Shown: positions 51,144-60,403 of the stretch, one piece after another
Position numbering within the stretch: the first letter of the stretch is position 1
Layout: the number at the start of each line of letters is the position of its first letter
Origin: Bradyrhizobium sp. 4
GTDB taxonomy: Bacteria; Pseudomonadota; Alphaproteobacteria; Rhizobiales; Xanthobacteraceae
NCBI RefSeq assembly: GCF_023100905.1
Contig: NZ_CP064686.1
Location: 6,076,001-6,140,000, forward strand
DNA: 64,000 nt
Direction: 5' to 3'
The notes under the pieces: generated by a model
What the model was told of the DNA's origin: nothing
What the model saw: only the letters and a program-made list of their open reading frames with translations
Database searches by the model: none
Translations under genes and position numbers: made by a program

Positions 51144-52943
51144 CTACTTCGACCGCTGCATCGCCGGCTTCTGGCTGCCCTGCCTTGCCGCCGACAGATT
51201 ATGCGCGGTGTTGACCAGCGCAATATGAGTCAGCGCCTGCGGGAAATTGCCGGTCTGACGCCTGGCGCCTGAATCATATTCCTCGGCCAGCAGCCCGACG
51301 TCATTGGCGATACCGACCACGCGATCGAACAGGACTTGCGCCTTGTCGAGATCGCCCGACAGCACATGGGCATCGGCCAGCCACAGGCTGCAGGCGAGAA
51401 AGGCGCCTTCGAGCGGCGGTTGCCCCGCAGGCACCTCGCGGGGATCGTGCCGCAGCACGAAGCCGTCGCGCAGCATGTGGTTTTCGACCGCCGCGATGGT
51501 GCCGCGAATGCGCGGATCCGACGCTTCCAGGAAGCCGACGGCCGGCAGCAGCAGCACGCTGGCATCGAGCAGCTTCGAGCCGTAGGACTCCACGAAGGCA
51601 TTCTCCTCCACGTCGAAGCCCCTGTTGCAGACGTCGCGATGAATGGCGTCGCGCAAGGTGCGCCAGTGCAGCAGGGGCGCCTTGAAGCCGAAGGTCTCGG
51701 CGCTCTTGATGCCGCGGTCGAAGGCGACCCAGGTCATCACCTTGGAGAAGACGTAGTGCTTCGGCTCTCCGCGCCGCTCCCAGATGCCATGATCGGGCTG
51801 GTCCCAGACTTCGGCGAGGTGCTTGAGCACGGCGCATTCCAGCGCCCAGCTCTCGTCATCGAGCTTGAGCTTGGCCATCCGCGATTGGTGGAAGGCGTCG
51901 ATCAGTTCGCCGTAGACGTCGAGCTGGAGCTGCGCATGCGCGGCATTGCCGACGCGCACCGGCTGCGCGCCCTCGTAGCCGTCGAGCCAGGTCGCCTCCC
52001 ATTCCAGCAGCCGCCGCTGGCCCCAGATGCCGTACATGATCTGCATGTTCGACGGTGAGCCTGCCGCCGCACGCAACAGCCAATTGTGCCAGGCCGAGGC
52101 TTCCTCGGTGTAACCCGAGTTCATCAGCGCCAGCAGCGTGAAGGTGGCATCGCGCAGCCAGCAGAAGCGGTAGTCCCAATTCCTGGCGCCGCCAAGCTTC
52201 TCCGGCAACGAGGTGGTCGGCGCCGCGACGATGCCGCCGGTCGGACCGAAGGTCAGCGCCTTGAGTGTGATCAGCGAGCGCACGATCAGGTCGCGATAGT
52301 CGCCATCGCGATTGCAGTGGCTGCACCAGTCCTGCCAGAATTTTTCCGTCTCCTGAAGCGCGAGCTCCGGGTCGATCGGCGGGGGTGGCTCGAGATGCGA
52401 GGGGCCGTAGGTCAGCACGAACGGCACGGTCTCGCCGGCCTTCACTTCGAAATCGGAAACCGTGGTCAGATCCTCGCCGCGGGTCTGCGCCGGCGTCCGC
52501 AGCACGGTCATGTCCTGCCCGGCGACCGCCAGCAGGGAATGGTCGATCCGCCGCACCCACGGGATGTCGACGCCGAAGCCGAAGCGGATGACGAGCTCCA
52601 TCCGCATCTTGACCGTGCCGCTGACTCCGCGGACCAGCCGCACGATGTCGGAGGCCTTGCCGCGCGGCGGCATGAAGTCGATCAGCGCAACGGTGCCGCT
52701 CTTCGTCTCGAAGCGCGTTTCGAGGATGAGGGTGTCGCCGAGATAGCGGCGCGACGTCGCGGTGACGTCCTCGCCCGGCGCGATCAACCAGCGGCCGTTC
52801 TTGTGCGTGCCGAGGAGCGCGGCAAAGCAGGCGTCGGAATCGAAGGCCGGCCAGCACAGCCAGTCGATAGAGCCGTTGCGGCCGACCAGCGCCGCGGTCT
52901 CGCAGTCGCCGATCAGCGCATAGTCCTCGATTTTCTGAGACAA
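51144..52943 (-). CDS. Glycoside hydrolase family 15 protein (glucoamylase or trehalase type)
   Basis: The 599-residue product starts MSQKIEDYALIGDCETAALVGRNGSIDWLCWPAFDSDACFAALLG, the N-terminal domain of bacterial GH15. The catalytic (alpha/alpha)6 barrel carries the acid region GARNWDYRFCWLRDATFTLLALMNSGY and the base region LLAEEYDSGARRQTGNFPQALTHIALVNTA. Bacterial enzymes of this exact type include glucan 1,4-alpha-glucosidases and trehalases. In this trehalose/glycogen region trehalase is quite possible. It follows malQ by 42 nt on the same strand. Confidence 0.9.
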   Translation of the reverse strand: MSQKIEDYALIGDCETAALVGRNGSIDWLCWPAFDSDACFAALLGTHKNGRWLIAPGEDVTATSRRYLGDTLILETRFETKSGTVALIDFMPPRGKASDIVRLVRGVSGTVKMRMELVIRFGFGVDIPWVRRIDHSLLAVAGQDMTVLRTPAQTRGEDLTTVSDFEVKAGETVPFVLTYGPSHLEPPPPIDPELALQETEKFWQDWCSHCNRDGDYRDLIVRSLITLKALTFGPTGGIVAAPTTSLPEKLGGARNWDYRFCWLRDATFTLLALMNSGYTEEASAWHNWLLRAAAGSPSNMQIMYGIWGQRRLLEWEATWLDGYEGAQPVRVGNAAHAQLQLDVYGELIDAFHQSRMAKLKLDDESWALECAVLKHLAEVWDQPDHGIWERRGEPKHYVFSKVMTWVAFDRGIKSAETFGFKAPLLHWRTLRDAIHRDVCNRGFDVEENAFVESYGSKLLDASVLLLPAVGFLEASDPRIRGTIAAVENHMLRDGFVLRHDPREVPAGQPPLEGAFLACSLWLADAHVLSGDLDKAQVLFDRVVGIANDVGLLAEEYDSGARRQTGNFPQALTHIALVNTAHNLSAARQGSQKPAMQRSK

Positions 52944-52985
52944 TGTCGTGCGAGCCTCGAAAACGACGTCCGGAGACCCCAGCGA

Positions 52986-54947
52986 TCAACGCCCGCCGGG
53001 CAACGAGCGTTCGCGTGTAGCAGCCTTCAAAGCCGCGAGATCGACTTTCGAGGCGATCTTGTCGAGCGTCACGGGCAGGCGCTGGCGCCAGTTCGGATGC
53101 TCGTCGATCGTACCGGGAATGTTGGGCTGGTCGATCACGCCGAGCAGATCCTCCAGCGATACCGCAAGCAGCCGCGAGGGCGTGCGCGACAGGAAGGCGA
53201 GCACCGAATAGACATCATTGGCACGGATGCCGTTGGCACGCAGGATCTCGTCGAGCAGGCCGAGCGCATCCCAGCGGGCCTGATCGTTCTCGCCGGGATC
53301 GAGCCCGAGCGAGCGCTTCATCTTGAGATCGCTGAATGAGCGCCAGCCGGCATAGGTCGACAAATCATGGGTGTTCAGCGTCACCAGCGCGTTGGGCCGG
53401 TAGTGATCGACGGGCCGGAAGTGACCGGCATCGTCGCGCTCGAACATCATGACGAGGTAGGACCAGATGCCGAAATCCTGCATGGTCTCGCGAAAACCTT
53501 CCGGCACCGTGCCAAGGTCCTCGCCGATGACGATGCACCTATGGGCCGCGCTCTCGCGCGCCACGGTCGCCAGCAGCGCCTCGAACGGCATCTGCACATA
53601 GGCGCCATTGTCGGGCTTGAAGCCGCGCGGCACCAGATACAGCCGCTTCAGGCCCAGCACGTGATCGAGACGGATCGCACCGGAATGGCGCATCGAAGCC
53701 GCGAGCATATCGGCGAACGGCACGAAGGATTGCGCCTCCAGGCCGCCGGCATTGAAGCCCGCGAGGCCCCAATCCTGGCCAATGGTGTTGAGCACGTCCG
53801 GCGGCGCGCCAACCGCGAGATGACGGGAGATCGCCCCCTGCTCGTTCCAGGCATCGAAGCCGTTCGACTGCACGCCGACGGCGACGTCGAGATAAAGCCC
53901 GACCCGCATGCCGAGCTGGCCGGCCAGCTCCTTGGCGGCATGCAATTGGCTATCGGCGGTCCATTGCACGAATTCGACGAACTCGACCTCGTGCTTGTCG
54001 GGCCCGCTGCGCAGCTCGGCGCATTTTGTCTCGTCCGGCTGCTGCCATTCTATCGGCCATTCCCACCACGGCGCCACGAAGCGATGACGGAGCACCTCAA
54101 AGCAGGCAAAACGGGACAACAGCGGCGCGCGAGCCGCGCGGAAGGCGTCGAACTGGTTGCGGCGGACGCCGCTCGCGGTTTTCACGAAGCTGTCGAAGGC
54201 GGCACGCAAGGCCAGCCATTTCAAGGCCGCCATGTCCGAATAGGGCACACGATCGCCTTCACGGAGCCGCGCGGCGGTCGCGGCCGCGTCGGGGACGAGG
54301 TCGGGGGAAAATTCCGGGATCGCCTCGACGTCGATATAGAGCGGATTGAGAAACAGCCGGCTGTTCGGTGAATAGGGGCTGCAATCGGCCGGATGGTCGT
54401 CGAACAGCACATGCAGGGGATTGAGCCCGACGCCGTCGGCGCCCAACTGCTTGGCGAGCCGGACGAGACCGGCGAGGTCGGTGAAATCGCCGATGCCCCA
54501 ATTGCGCTCCGAACGGACGCTGTAGAGCTGGACGGCAAGCAGCCAGCCGCGGTCGAAATCGCCGCCAAAGGCCCGCTCCGGCGCCACGATCATCGGCACC
54601 TCTTCGGTCACGCCTTCGGCATCGGTCAGCGTCAGGCGGTGATAGCCGAGCGGCAGGCCGGCGGGCCAGGCAATCACGGGCTCGCGCGTCTCACCTTGCG
54701 CGATCAAATTGCCGTTGCCGGTCATCTTCCATTTGAGCGGCGGCGCACCGATCGTCACCAATTCGGTGCGCGGCTGTCCCAAGGCGCGCACCACCACGGG
54801 CCCGCTGACGAAGCGGTAAACCCGCTTCTCAGGCAGGGCATCGAGGATGGATTTGAGGGCCACGGGATCGGTGACCCGCAGCTTTCCGAGGGCATCGACG
54901 AATTCGGATTGAACGCCCTTGATCCGGGCTTGAGCTAAAAGATCCAT
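52986..54947 (-). CDS. malQ: 4-alpha-glucanotransferase (amylomaltase, GH77)
   Basis: The start at 54947 (MDLLAQARIKGVQSEFVDAL) gives 653 residues; a TTG at 54965 is alternative. GH77 motifs are present: NWGIGDFTDLAGLVRLAKQLGADGVGLNPLHVLF, AIRLDHVLGLKRLYLVPRG with the nucleophile Asp, VIGEDLGTVPEGFRETM with the acid Glu, and TLNTHDLSTYAGW with the third Asp. It transfers maltodextrin chains in the cytosol, supporting glycogen breakdown. It is transcribed with GH15, divergently from the glgE-like gene. Confidence 0.93.
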   Translation of the reverse strand: MDLLAQARIKGVQSEFVDALGKLRVTDPVALKSILDALPEKRVYRFVSGPVVVRALGQPRTELVTIGAPPLKWKMTGNGNLIAQGETREPVIAWPAGLPLGYHRLTLTDAEGVTEEVPMIVAPERAFGGDFDRGWLLAVQLYSVRSERNWGIGDFTDLAGLVRLAKQLGADGVGLNPLHVLFDDHPADCSPYSPNSRLFLNPLYIDVEAIPEFSPDLVPDAAATAARLREGDRVPYSDMAALKWLALRAAFDSFVKTASGVRRNQFDAFRAARAPLLSRFACFEVLRHRFVAPWWEWPIEWQQPDETKCAELRSGPDKHEVEFVEFVQWTADSQLHAAKELAGQLGMRVGLYLDVAVGVQSNGFDAWNEQGAISRHLAVGAPPDVLNTIGQDWGLAGFNAGGLEAQSFVPFADMLAASMRHSGAIRLDHVLGLKRLYLVPRGFKPDNGAYVQMPFEALLATVARESAAHRCIVIGEDLGTVPEGFRETMQDFGIWSYLVMMFERDDAGHFRPVDHYRPNALVTLNTHDLSTYAGWRSFSDLKMKRSLGLDPGENDQARWDALGLLDEILRANGIRANDVYSVLAFLSRTPSRLLAVSLEDLLGVIDQPNIPGTIDEHPNWRQRLPVTLDKIASKVDLAALKAATRERSLPGGR

Positions 54948-55025
54948 TCGGCACGCAGCTTGCAAGCCATTCTCTGGCCGGGGGAATTGATTTTAACGAG
55001 GTCACGGAAGAGGTTAGTCTGGGTT

Positions 55026-55051
55026 AACTCGCAAACCGCGCCTGCCGTTCC
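55026..55051 (-). promoter_or_regulatory. Candidate EcfG-like promoter of the malQ-GH15 operon
   Basis: On the minus strand GGAAC (55051-55047) is followed after 17 nt by AGTT (55029-55026), one mismatch from the CGTT of the EcfG consensus. It is 4 nt from the opposite GGAAC box for the glgE-like gene. The leader to the malQ ATG would be about 75 nt. Confidence 0.45.
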
Positions 55052-55055
55052 CCAG

Positions 55056-55081
55056 GGAACCAATGACACACAAGCGGCTTT
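55056..55081 (+). promoter_or_regulatory. Candidate EcfG-like promoter of the glgE-like/treS-mak operon
   Basis: GGAAC (55056-55060), then 17 nt, then CTTT (55078-55081): one mismatch from GGAAC-N17-CGTT, and it fits the looser GGAAC-N18/19-TT form described for Sinorhizobium RpoE2. The leader to the GTG at 55152 is about 65 nt. Together with the minus-strand box it forms GTTCC-CCAG-GGAAC. Confidence 0.45.
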
Positions 55082-55151
55082 CTATAGTGGTATCAAGCGT
55101 AGGTTCCCGGCAAGGGAAACGGGCTCCTGCTTTCTTGTCAATGGCATCACC

Positions 55152-57098
55152 GTGAACAAGACAATTCAAACTGTCGAGAGTGCCGCAGCCGGCAGCACTT
55201 TCCTCATCGAAGACGTCTATCCCCTGATCGACGGCGGGCGCTTCGCCGTGAAGCGGATCGCGCGCGAACCGGTCGAGGTCTGGGCCGACATCTACCGCGA
55301 CGGCGACGCCGTGATCGGCGCAGCGCTGATCTGGCGACAAGAGCAGGACCGCGAATGGCAGAGCGAGCCGATGATCCCTCACGGCAATGACCGCTGGTCC
55401 GGCGCGTTCACACCCGTCGAGCCCGGCAAATATGTCTATGCGATCGAAGCCTGGACCGACGAGTTCGCCACCTGGTCGCACGCGATCACGCGCAAGCAGC
55501 GCTCCGGTGCCGACGTCACCCTCGATGCGATCGAGGGCGCCGGCCTTCTGACCAAGGCGCATGGCGCGCAGCAGGACGCCGCCGCCGTCATCGTCAGGCA
55601 ATGCGAGGATTATCTTCAGACCGGCGACGTTGCCCCGCTGCTGGCAACCGAGCTCGGCGCAGCCATGGCCGAGAGCCAGTCGCGGCCTGATCTGACGCGC
55701 TCGGCGCTATTCCCACTGTTCGTCGACCGCGACAAGGCACGCTTCGGCGCCTGGTATCAGATGATGCCGCGCAGCCAGAGCCTGGTGCCAGGACAGCATG
55801 GCACGCTCCGCGACTGCATCGCGCGCGTGCCCGACATCGCCGCGATGGGCTTTGACGTGCTCTACTTCACGCCGATTCATCCCATTGGCCGTACCCGGCG
55901 CAAGGGCCGCAACAACACGCCGGTGGCGGGCGACGGCGATCCCGGCTCGCCTTATGCGATCGGCGCCATTGAAGGCGGGCACGACGCGCTGCATCCCGAA
56001 CTCGGCACGATCGAGGATTTTCGCGCGCTGGTCGCGACCTGCCTGGAATACGGGCTCGAGCTCGCGCTCGACTTCGCCGTGCAATGCTCGCCGGACCACC
56101 CGTGGCTGACACAGCATCCGGAATGGTTCAAATGGCGCCCGGACCGCTCGGTGCGGACGGCTGAGGGCCCCTATTCCGACATCGTCATCCCCGATTTCAC
56201 GTCCGTCGACCGGGCTGGACTGTGGAACGCATTTCGCGACGCCATGCTGTTCTGGATCGACCACGGCGTCACCATCTTCGCCATCGACAATCACGACACC
56301 GCGCCGCTCGCCTTCTGGGAATGGCTCATCCGTGACATCCGCCGCCGGCATCCCGAGGTAATCCTGTTCTCCAAGACGTATGCCCGCCCGAAGCTGATGA
56401 AGGGCCTCGCCAAGCTCGGCTTCGCACAATCCTTCTGCTATTTCCCCTGGCGAACGGCGAAGTGGGAGCTGGAGCAATATCTCGGCGAGCTGACGCGCTA
56501 TCCCGAACGTGACTTCTATCGGCCGAACCTGTTCGTGAGCACGCCCGACCTGCTGCCCTATCATCTGCAGGGCGGCGAGACCTGGACGTACAAATCGCGC
56601 GTCGCGCTGGCGGCGACCTTGTCCGGCAATTACGGCGTCTACAGCGGGTTCGAGTTGCTGGAGCACGACGCGATCCCCGGCCGCGAAGAGTATCTCGACT
56701 CCGAGAAATACCAGATCAAGCAGCGCGCCTGGGACAAGCCCGGCAATATCAAGACGTACATCACGGAGCTCAATCGCATCCGCAACGAAAATGCTGCGCT
56801 TCAGCAGGCGGCGAACCTGCGCTTCCTCGGCATCGAAGACGACGAGACGATCGCCTTCGTCAAGGAAGCGACCGACCCGGCCAACATCGTCGTGGCCGTG
56901 GTTGCGCTCTCGCGCCACGTACGCGAATTCTGGTTGCCGCTCGGCGACATCACGGTTGACGCCGGCGGGCAGCGACACCACGTGTCGGCACTCGAAAACC
57001 TCCTCACCGGCGAACAGGCCCGCATCGAATGGAGCGGGATCAGGTTGCGTATCGATCCCGACCGCGATCCGGCGCTGCTGTTCCGCTGCCTGGCGTAA
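55152..57098 (+). CDS. glgE: GlgE-family (GH13) maltosyltransferase homologue with degenerate active site
   Basis: The start is the GTG at 55152 (MNKTIQTVES), giving 648 residues, slightly shorter than most GlgE. The N-terminal GlgE domain (FLIEDVYPLIDGGRFAVKRIAREPVEVWADIYRDG, PMIPHGNDRWSGAFTP) and DVLYFTPIHPIGRTRRKGRNNT are typical. But the GH13 Arg before the nucleophile is Ala377 (IFAIDNHDT, nucleophile Asp379). The acid position 29 residues later is Lys408 (LFSKTYARP) where GlgE has Glu. The phosphate-site K-K-Y loop is shortened to GPY (Tyr341). STPDLL replaces NTPDIL. GlgE extends glucan from maltose 1-phosphate; this copy is probably inactive or altered. It starts the treS-mak, glgB, glgX operon. 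Confidence 0.88.
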   Translation: MNKTIQTVESAAAGSTFLIEDVYPLIDGGRFAVKRIAREPVEVWADIYRDGDAVIGAALIWRQEQDREWQSEPMIPHGNDRWSGAFTPVEPGKYVYAIEAWTDEFATWSHAITRKQRSGADVTLDAIEGAGLLTKAHGAQQDAAAVIVRQCEDYLQTGDVAPLLATELGAAMAESQSRPDLTRSALFPLFVDRDKARFGAWYQMMPRSQSLVPGQHGTLRDCIARVPDIAAMGFDVLYFTPIHPIGRTRRKGRNNTPVAGDGDPGSPYAIGAIEGGHDALHPELGTIEDFRALVATCLEYGLELALDFAVQCSPDHPWLTQHPEWFKWRPDRSVRTAEGPYSDIVIPDFTSVDRAGLWNAFRDAMLFWIDHGVTIFAIDNHDTAPLAFWEWLIRDIRRRHPEVILFSKTYARPKLMKGLAKLGFAQSFCYFPWRTAKWELEQYLGELTRYPERDFYRPNLFVSTPDLLPYHLQGGETWTYKSRVALAATLSGNYGVYSGFELLEHDAIPGREEYLDSEKYQIKQRAWDKPGNIKTYITELNRIRNENAALQQAANLRFLGIEDDETIAFVKEATDPANIVVAVVALSRHVREFWLPLGDITVDAGGQRHHVSALENLLTGEQARIEWSGIRLRIDPDRDPALLFRCLA

Positions 57099-57109
57099 AG
57101 GCGCACGCC

Positions 57110-60100
57110 ATGAACGTATTGTCTTCCGTCGACACCAAGAAAGCCGAGGCTGCCGAGATCGTGGATGAACTCTGGTACAAGGACGCCATCATCTATCAGC
57201 TTCACGTCAAGGCGTTTGCTGACAGCAATCATGACGGCATCGGCGATTTCGCAGGGCTGACCGAGAAGCTGCCTTATCTCCAGGAGCTCGGCGTCACCGC
57301 GCTGTGGCTGCTACCGTTCTATCCTTCGCCCGGCCGTGACGACGGCTACGACATCGCCGACTACGGCGCGGTCAATCCCGATTTCGGGACGATGAAGGAT
57401 TTCAAGCGCTTCATCCAGGAAGCGCAGAAACGCGGGCTGCGCGTCATCACCGAGCTCGTCGTCAACCACACCTCGGACCAGCACAATTGGTTCAAGCGCG
57501 CGCGCCGCAGCCCTCCGGGCTCGAGCGCCCGCAACTGGTATGTCTGGAGCGACACCGACCAGAAATACCAGGGCACCCGCATCATCTTCACCGACACCGA
57601 GAAGTCGAACTGGACCTGGGATCACGAGGCCGGCGCGTTCTATTGGCACCGCTTCTTCTCGCACCAGCCGGATCTCAATTTCGACAATCCGCGCGTCGTC
57701 AGCGCCCTGATCCAGGTGATGAAGCGCTGGCTCGATGCCGGCGTCGACGGCTTCCGTCTTGACGCCATTCCCTATCTCTGCGAGCGCGAAGGTACCTCGA
57801 ACGAGAACCTCCCCGAGACGCATGCCATCATCAAGCGGCTGCGCCACGAGCTGGATTCCTACTCCAAGGGCAAGCTGCTGCTGGCCGAAGCCAATCAATG
57901 GCCGGAGGACGTGCAGGAATATTTCGGCCGGGGCGACGAGTGCCACATGGCCTACCACTTCCCGCTGATGCCGCGCATCTACATGGCGATCGCCCAGGAG
58001 GACCGTTTCCCGATCACCGACATCCTGCGCCAGACGCCGGACATTCCGGCGAGCTGCCAATGGGCGCTGTTCCTGCGCAACCATGACGAGCTGACGCTGG
58101 AGATGGTGACCGACGTCGAGCGCGACTATCTGTGGACCACCTACGCCAACGATCCGCGCGCCCGCATCAATGTCGGCATCCGCCGGCGCCTTGCGCCGCT
58201 GATGGACAACGACCGGCGCAAGATCGAGCTGATGAACTCGCTGCTGCTGTCCTTCCCCGGCACGCCGATCATCTATTACGGCGACGAGATCGGGATGGGC
58301 GACAACATCTATCTCGGCGACCGCAACGGCGTGCGCACGCCGATGCAGTGGAGCCCGGACCGCAATGGCGGCTTCTCGCGCTGCGACCCGGCCCGCCTCT
58401 ACGCGCCGCTGATCATGGATCCGGTCTACGGCTACGAATCGGTGAACGTGGAGGCGCAGTCGCGCAGCCTGTCCTCGCTGCTCAGCGCGACCAAGCGCCT
58501 GATCTCGGTGCGCAAATCGACGCTCGCCTTCGGCCGCGGCACCATGACCTTCATCCGCCCGGCCAACCGCGCCGTGCTGGCCTATGTCCGGCAGTACCGC
58601 GACGAGGTGATCCTCTGCGTCGCCAATCTGTCGCGCGCGGCCCAGGCGACCGAGCTCGATCTGTCGCCCTGGAAGGACCGCATCCCGCAGGAGATGCTCG
58701 GCCGCACGCGTTTTCCGGCGATCGGCGAACTGCCCTACATGGTCACGCTGGGGCCCTATGGCTTCTACTGGTTCCAGCTCACCGAGCGCGATAAGTCCGA
58801 GCCGGTGACGCCGCGCGCTGTGCCGGAATTCGAGACGCTGGTGGTGCCGGTGAACTCGACCTGGGTGTCGCTGGCGCGCGAGCGCGGCGTGTTCGAGCAC
58901 GAGGTGCTGCCGGGATTCCTGTCGCGCACGCGCTGGTATCCGGAGCACAATCCCAAGCAGATCAAGCCGACGCTGACCTCGGCGGTGCCGTTCTGCGACA
59001 TCGGCGACAACAGGCCCTGGATCGCGTTCTTCGAGGTGGCGCAGGGCGACGTCACCACGCGCTACGTGCTGCCGATGCAGATTGAATGGGTGCGCTTCGA
59101 CCGCGAACGCTTCAATCCGAGGGCACTCGCCGCCGTCCGTCAGGGCGCCCGCGAAGGGACGCTGCTGGATGTGGCAACGGAGCAGATCTTCATCGGGCTG
59201 TTCCTGCGCAACCTGTCGCAGAACCTGGTGGTGGAAGAAAACAATCTGCGGCTGGAGTTCAAGGCGACCAGCCGGTTTGCCGAGTACACCATCAAGGAGC
59301 CCGAACGCATCCGCGCGATCGAGCAGTCGAACAGCACCGCGCTGGTCGACAACCAGTATGTCGCCAAGATCTATCGCCAGCTCGAAGCCGGCATCAATCC
59401 CGAGATCGAGATCGGCTCCTACCTCACCGAAATCGCCCGCTTTGCCAACACGCCGGCACTGCTCGGCAGCGTCGAGCTGGTCGAAGACGACCGTCGCAGC
59501 GCAGTCGGCGTGCTGCACGCCTATGTCGAGAACCAGGGCGACGGCTGGGGCGTCACCGCGGGCTATCTCGACCGCTATATCGACGAGCAGCGGGTGCTGC
59601 CACCGGGCGAGATGCCCCGCGAGACCCAGGAGCAGGCGCCCTATCTGCACTTCATTACGCAGATCGGCCGGCGGCTCGCCGAGTTGCATGTGGCTCTGGC
59701 CGCCGCAAAGCCAGGCGATCTCGCGCCGGAGCCGATTGGCTCCGCACAAATCAAGCGCTGGTCATCGGAGCTCAAGGCACGGGCCGAGCGGGTTTTCGAG
59801 CGGCTGGCCGCCAGCACCAACGGCCTGCGGGAGGCAGATCGGCCGCTGATCAATCAGCTCGCCGCGGACCGCGCGTCCCTGTCCGGTCGGCTCGACGCGC
59901 TTTTACCTTCCGAGATCGGCGGGTTGAACATCCGTCATCATGGCGACTTCCGCCTCGGGCAAACTCTGATCGTGAAGGACGATATCTTCATCATCGACTT
60001 CGACGGAGATCCGCGTTTGCCGCTGGCCGACAAGCGGCGCAAGCTGCCTGCGGCGCGCGACGTTGCCGGCCTGATCCGCTCGATTGATCTTTCGGTTAAC

Positions 60101-60403
60101 GCGGCGCTCCACCGCGCGCTCACCGGTGCTTCCGACGAACAGGGCCGGCTTACGGCTGCGCTGGACGAATGGCGCGAGCGCACCACCGCGACGTTCCTCA
60201 CCGCCTACCGCGAAGCCATGACCGATCGGCGACTGTGGCCGGAGGATCCGCAATCCGCGGCAGGCCTGTTAAGGTTTTTCCTGCTTGATCAAGCGTTCGA
60301 GGAAGTAGAGTACGAGCTGTCCCACCGGCCTGAAGGGCTCCATGCGCCGCTGTCCGGACTGCTTCGCATTCTGTCCAGTATCGAGAGCGAAGCCCATGCC
60401 TAA
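57110..60403 (+). CDS. treS: Trehalose synthase (TreS) fused to maltokinase (Mak)
   Basis: The ATG at 57110 (MNVLSSVDTKKAEAAEIVDELWYKDAIIYQLHVKAF) gives 1097 residues. The N-terminal TreS GH13 domain (about 20-560) keeps nucleophile Asp218 (DGFRLDAIPYL), acid Glu260 (LLAEANQWPED) and Asp326 (LRNHDELT). The C-terminal maltokinase domain (about 590-1097) has the aminoglycoside-kinase-like motif HGDFRLGQ (His944-Asp946) and FIIDFDGDPRLPLADKR. TreS interconverts trehalose and maltose, and Mak makes maltose 1-phosphate for GlgE. It starts 11 nt after the glgE-like gene and overlaps glgB by 8 bp. Confidence 0.95.
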   Translation: MNVLSSVDTKKAEAAEIVDELWYKDAIIYQLHVKAFADSNHDGIGDFAGLTEKLPYLQELGVTALWLLPFYPSPGRDDGYDIADYGAVNPDFGTMKDFKRFIQEAQKRGLRVITELVVNHTSDQHNWFKRARRSPPGSSARNWYVWSDTDQKYQGTRIIFTDTEKSNWTWDHEAGAFYWHRFFSHQPDLNFDNPRVVSALIQVMKRWLDAGVDGFRLDAIPYLCEREGTSNENLPETHAIIKRLRHELDSYSKGKLLLAEANQWPEDVQEYFGRGDECHMAYHFPLMPRIYMAIAQEDRFPITDILRQTPDIPASCQWALFLRNHDELTLEMVTDVERDYLWTTYANDPRARINVGIRRRLAPLMDNDRRKIELMNSLLLSFPGTPIIYYGDEIGMGDNIYLGDRNGVRTPMQWSPDRNGGFSRCDPARLYAPLIMDPVYGYESVNVEAQSRSLSSLLSATKRLISVRKSTLAFGRGTMTFIRPANRAVLAYVRQYRDEVILCVANLSRAAQATELDLSPWKDRIPQEMLGRTRFPAIGELPYMVTLGPYGFYWFQLTERDKSEPVTPRAVPEFETLVVPVNSTWVSLARERGVFEHEVLPGFLSRTRWYPEHNPKQIKPTLTSAVPFCDIGDNRPWIAFFEVAQGDVTTRYVLPMQIEWVRFDRERFNPRALAAVRQGAREGTLLDVATEQIFIGLFLRNLSQNLVVEENNLRLEFKATSRFAEYTIKEPERIRAIEQSNSTALVDNQYVAKIYRQLEAGINPEIEIGSYLTEIARFANTPALLGSVELVEDDRRSAVGVLHAYVENQGDGWGVTAGYLDRYIDEQRVLPPGEMPRETQEQAPYLHFITQIGRRLAELHVALAAAKPGDLAPEPIGSAQIKRWSSELKARAERVFERLAASTNGLREADRPLINQLAADRASLSGRLDALLPSEIGGLNIRHHGDFRLGQTLIVKDDIFIIDFDGDPRLPLADKRRKLPAARDVAGLIRSIDLSVNAALHRALTGASDEQGRLTAALDEWRERTTATFLTAYREAMTDRRLWPEDPQSAAGLLRFFLLDQAFEEVEYELSHRPEGLHAPLSGLLRILSSIESEAHA

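Noticed and set aside
57311..59749. 812-codon minus-strand open frame antisense to treS-mak
   Set aside because: Same reason: the plus-strand product has intact TreS and Mak motifs; the antisense product has none.
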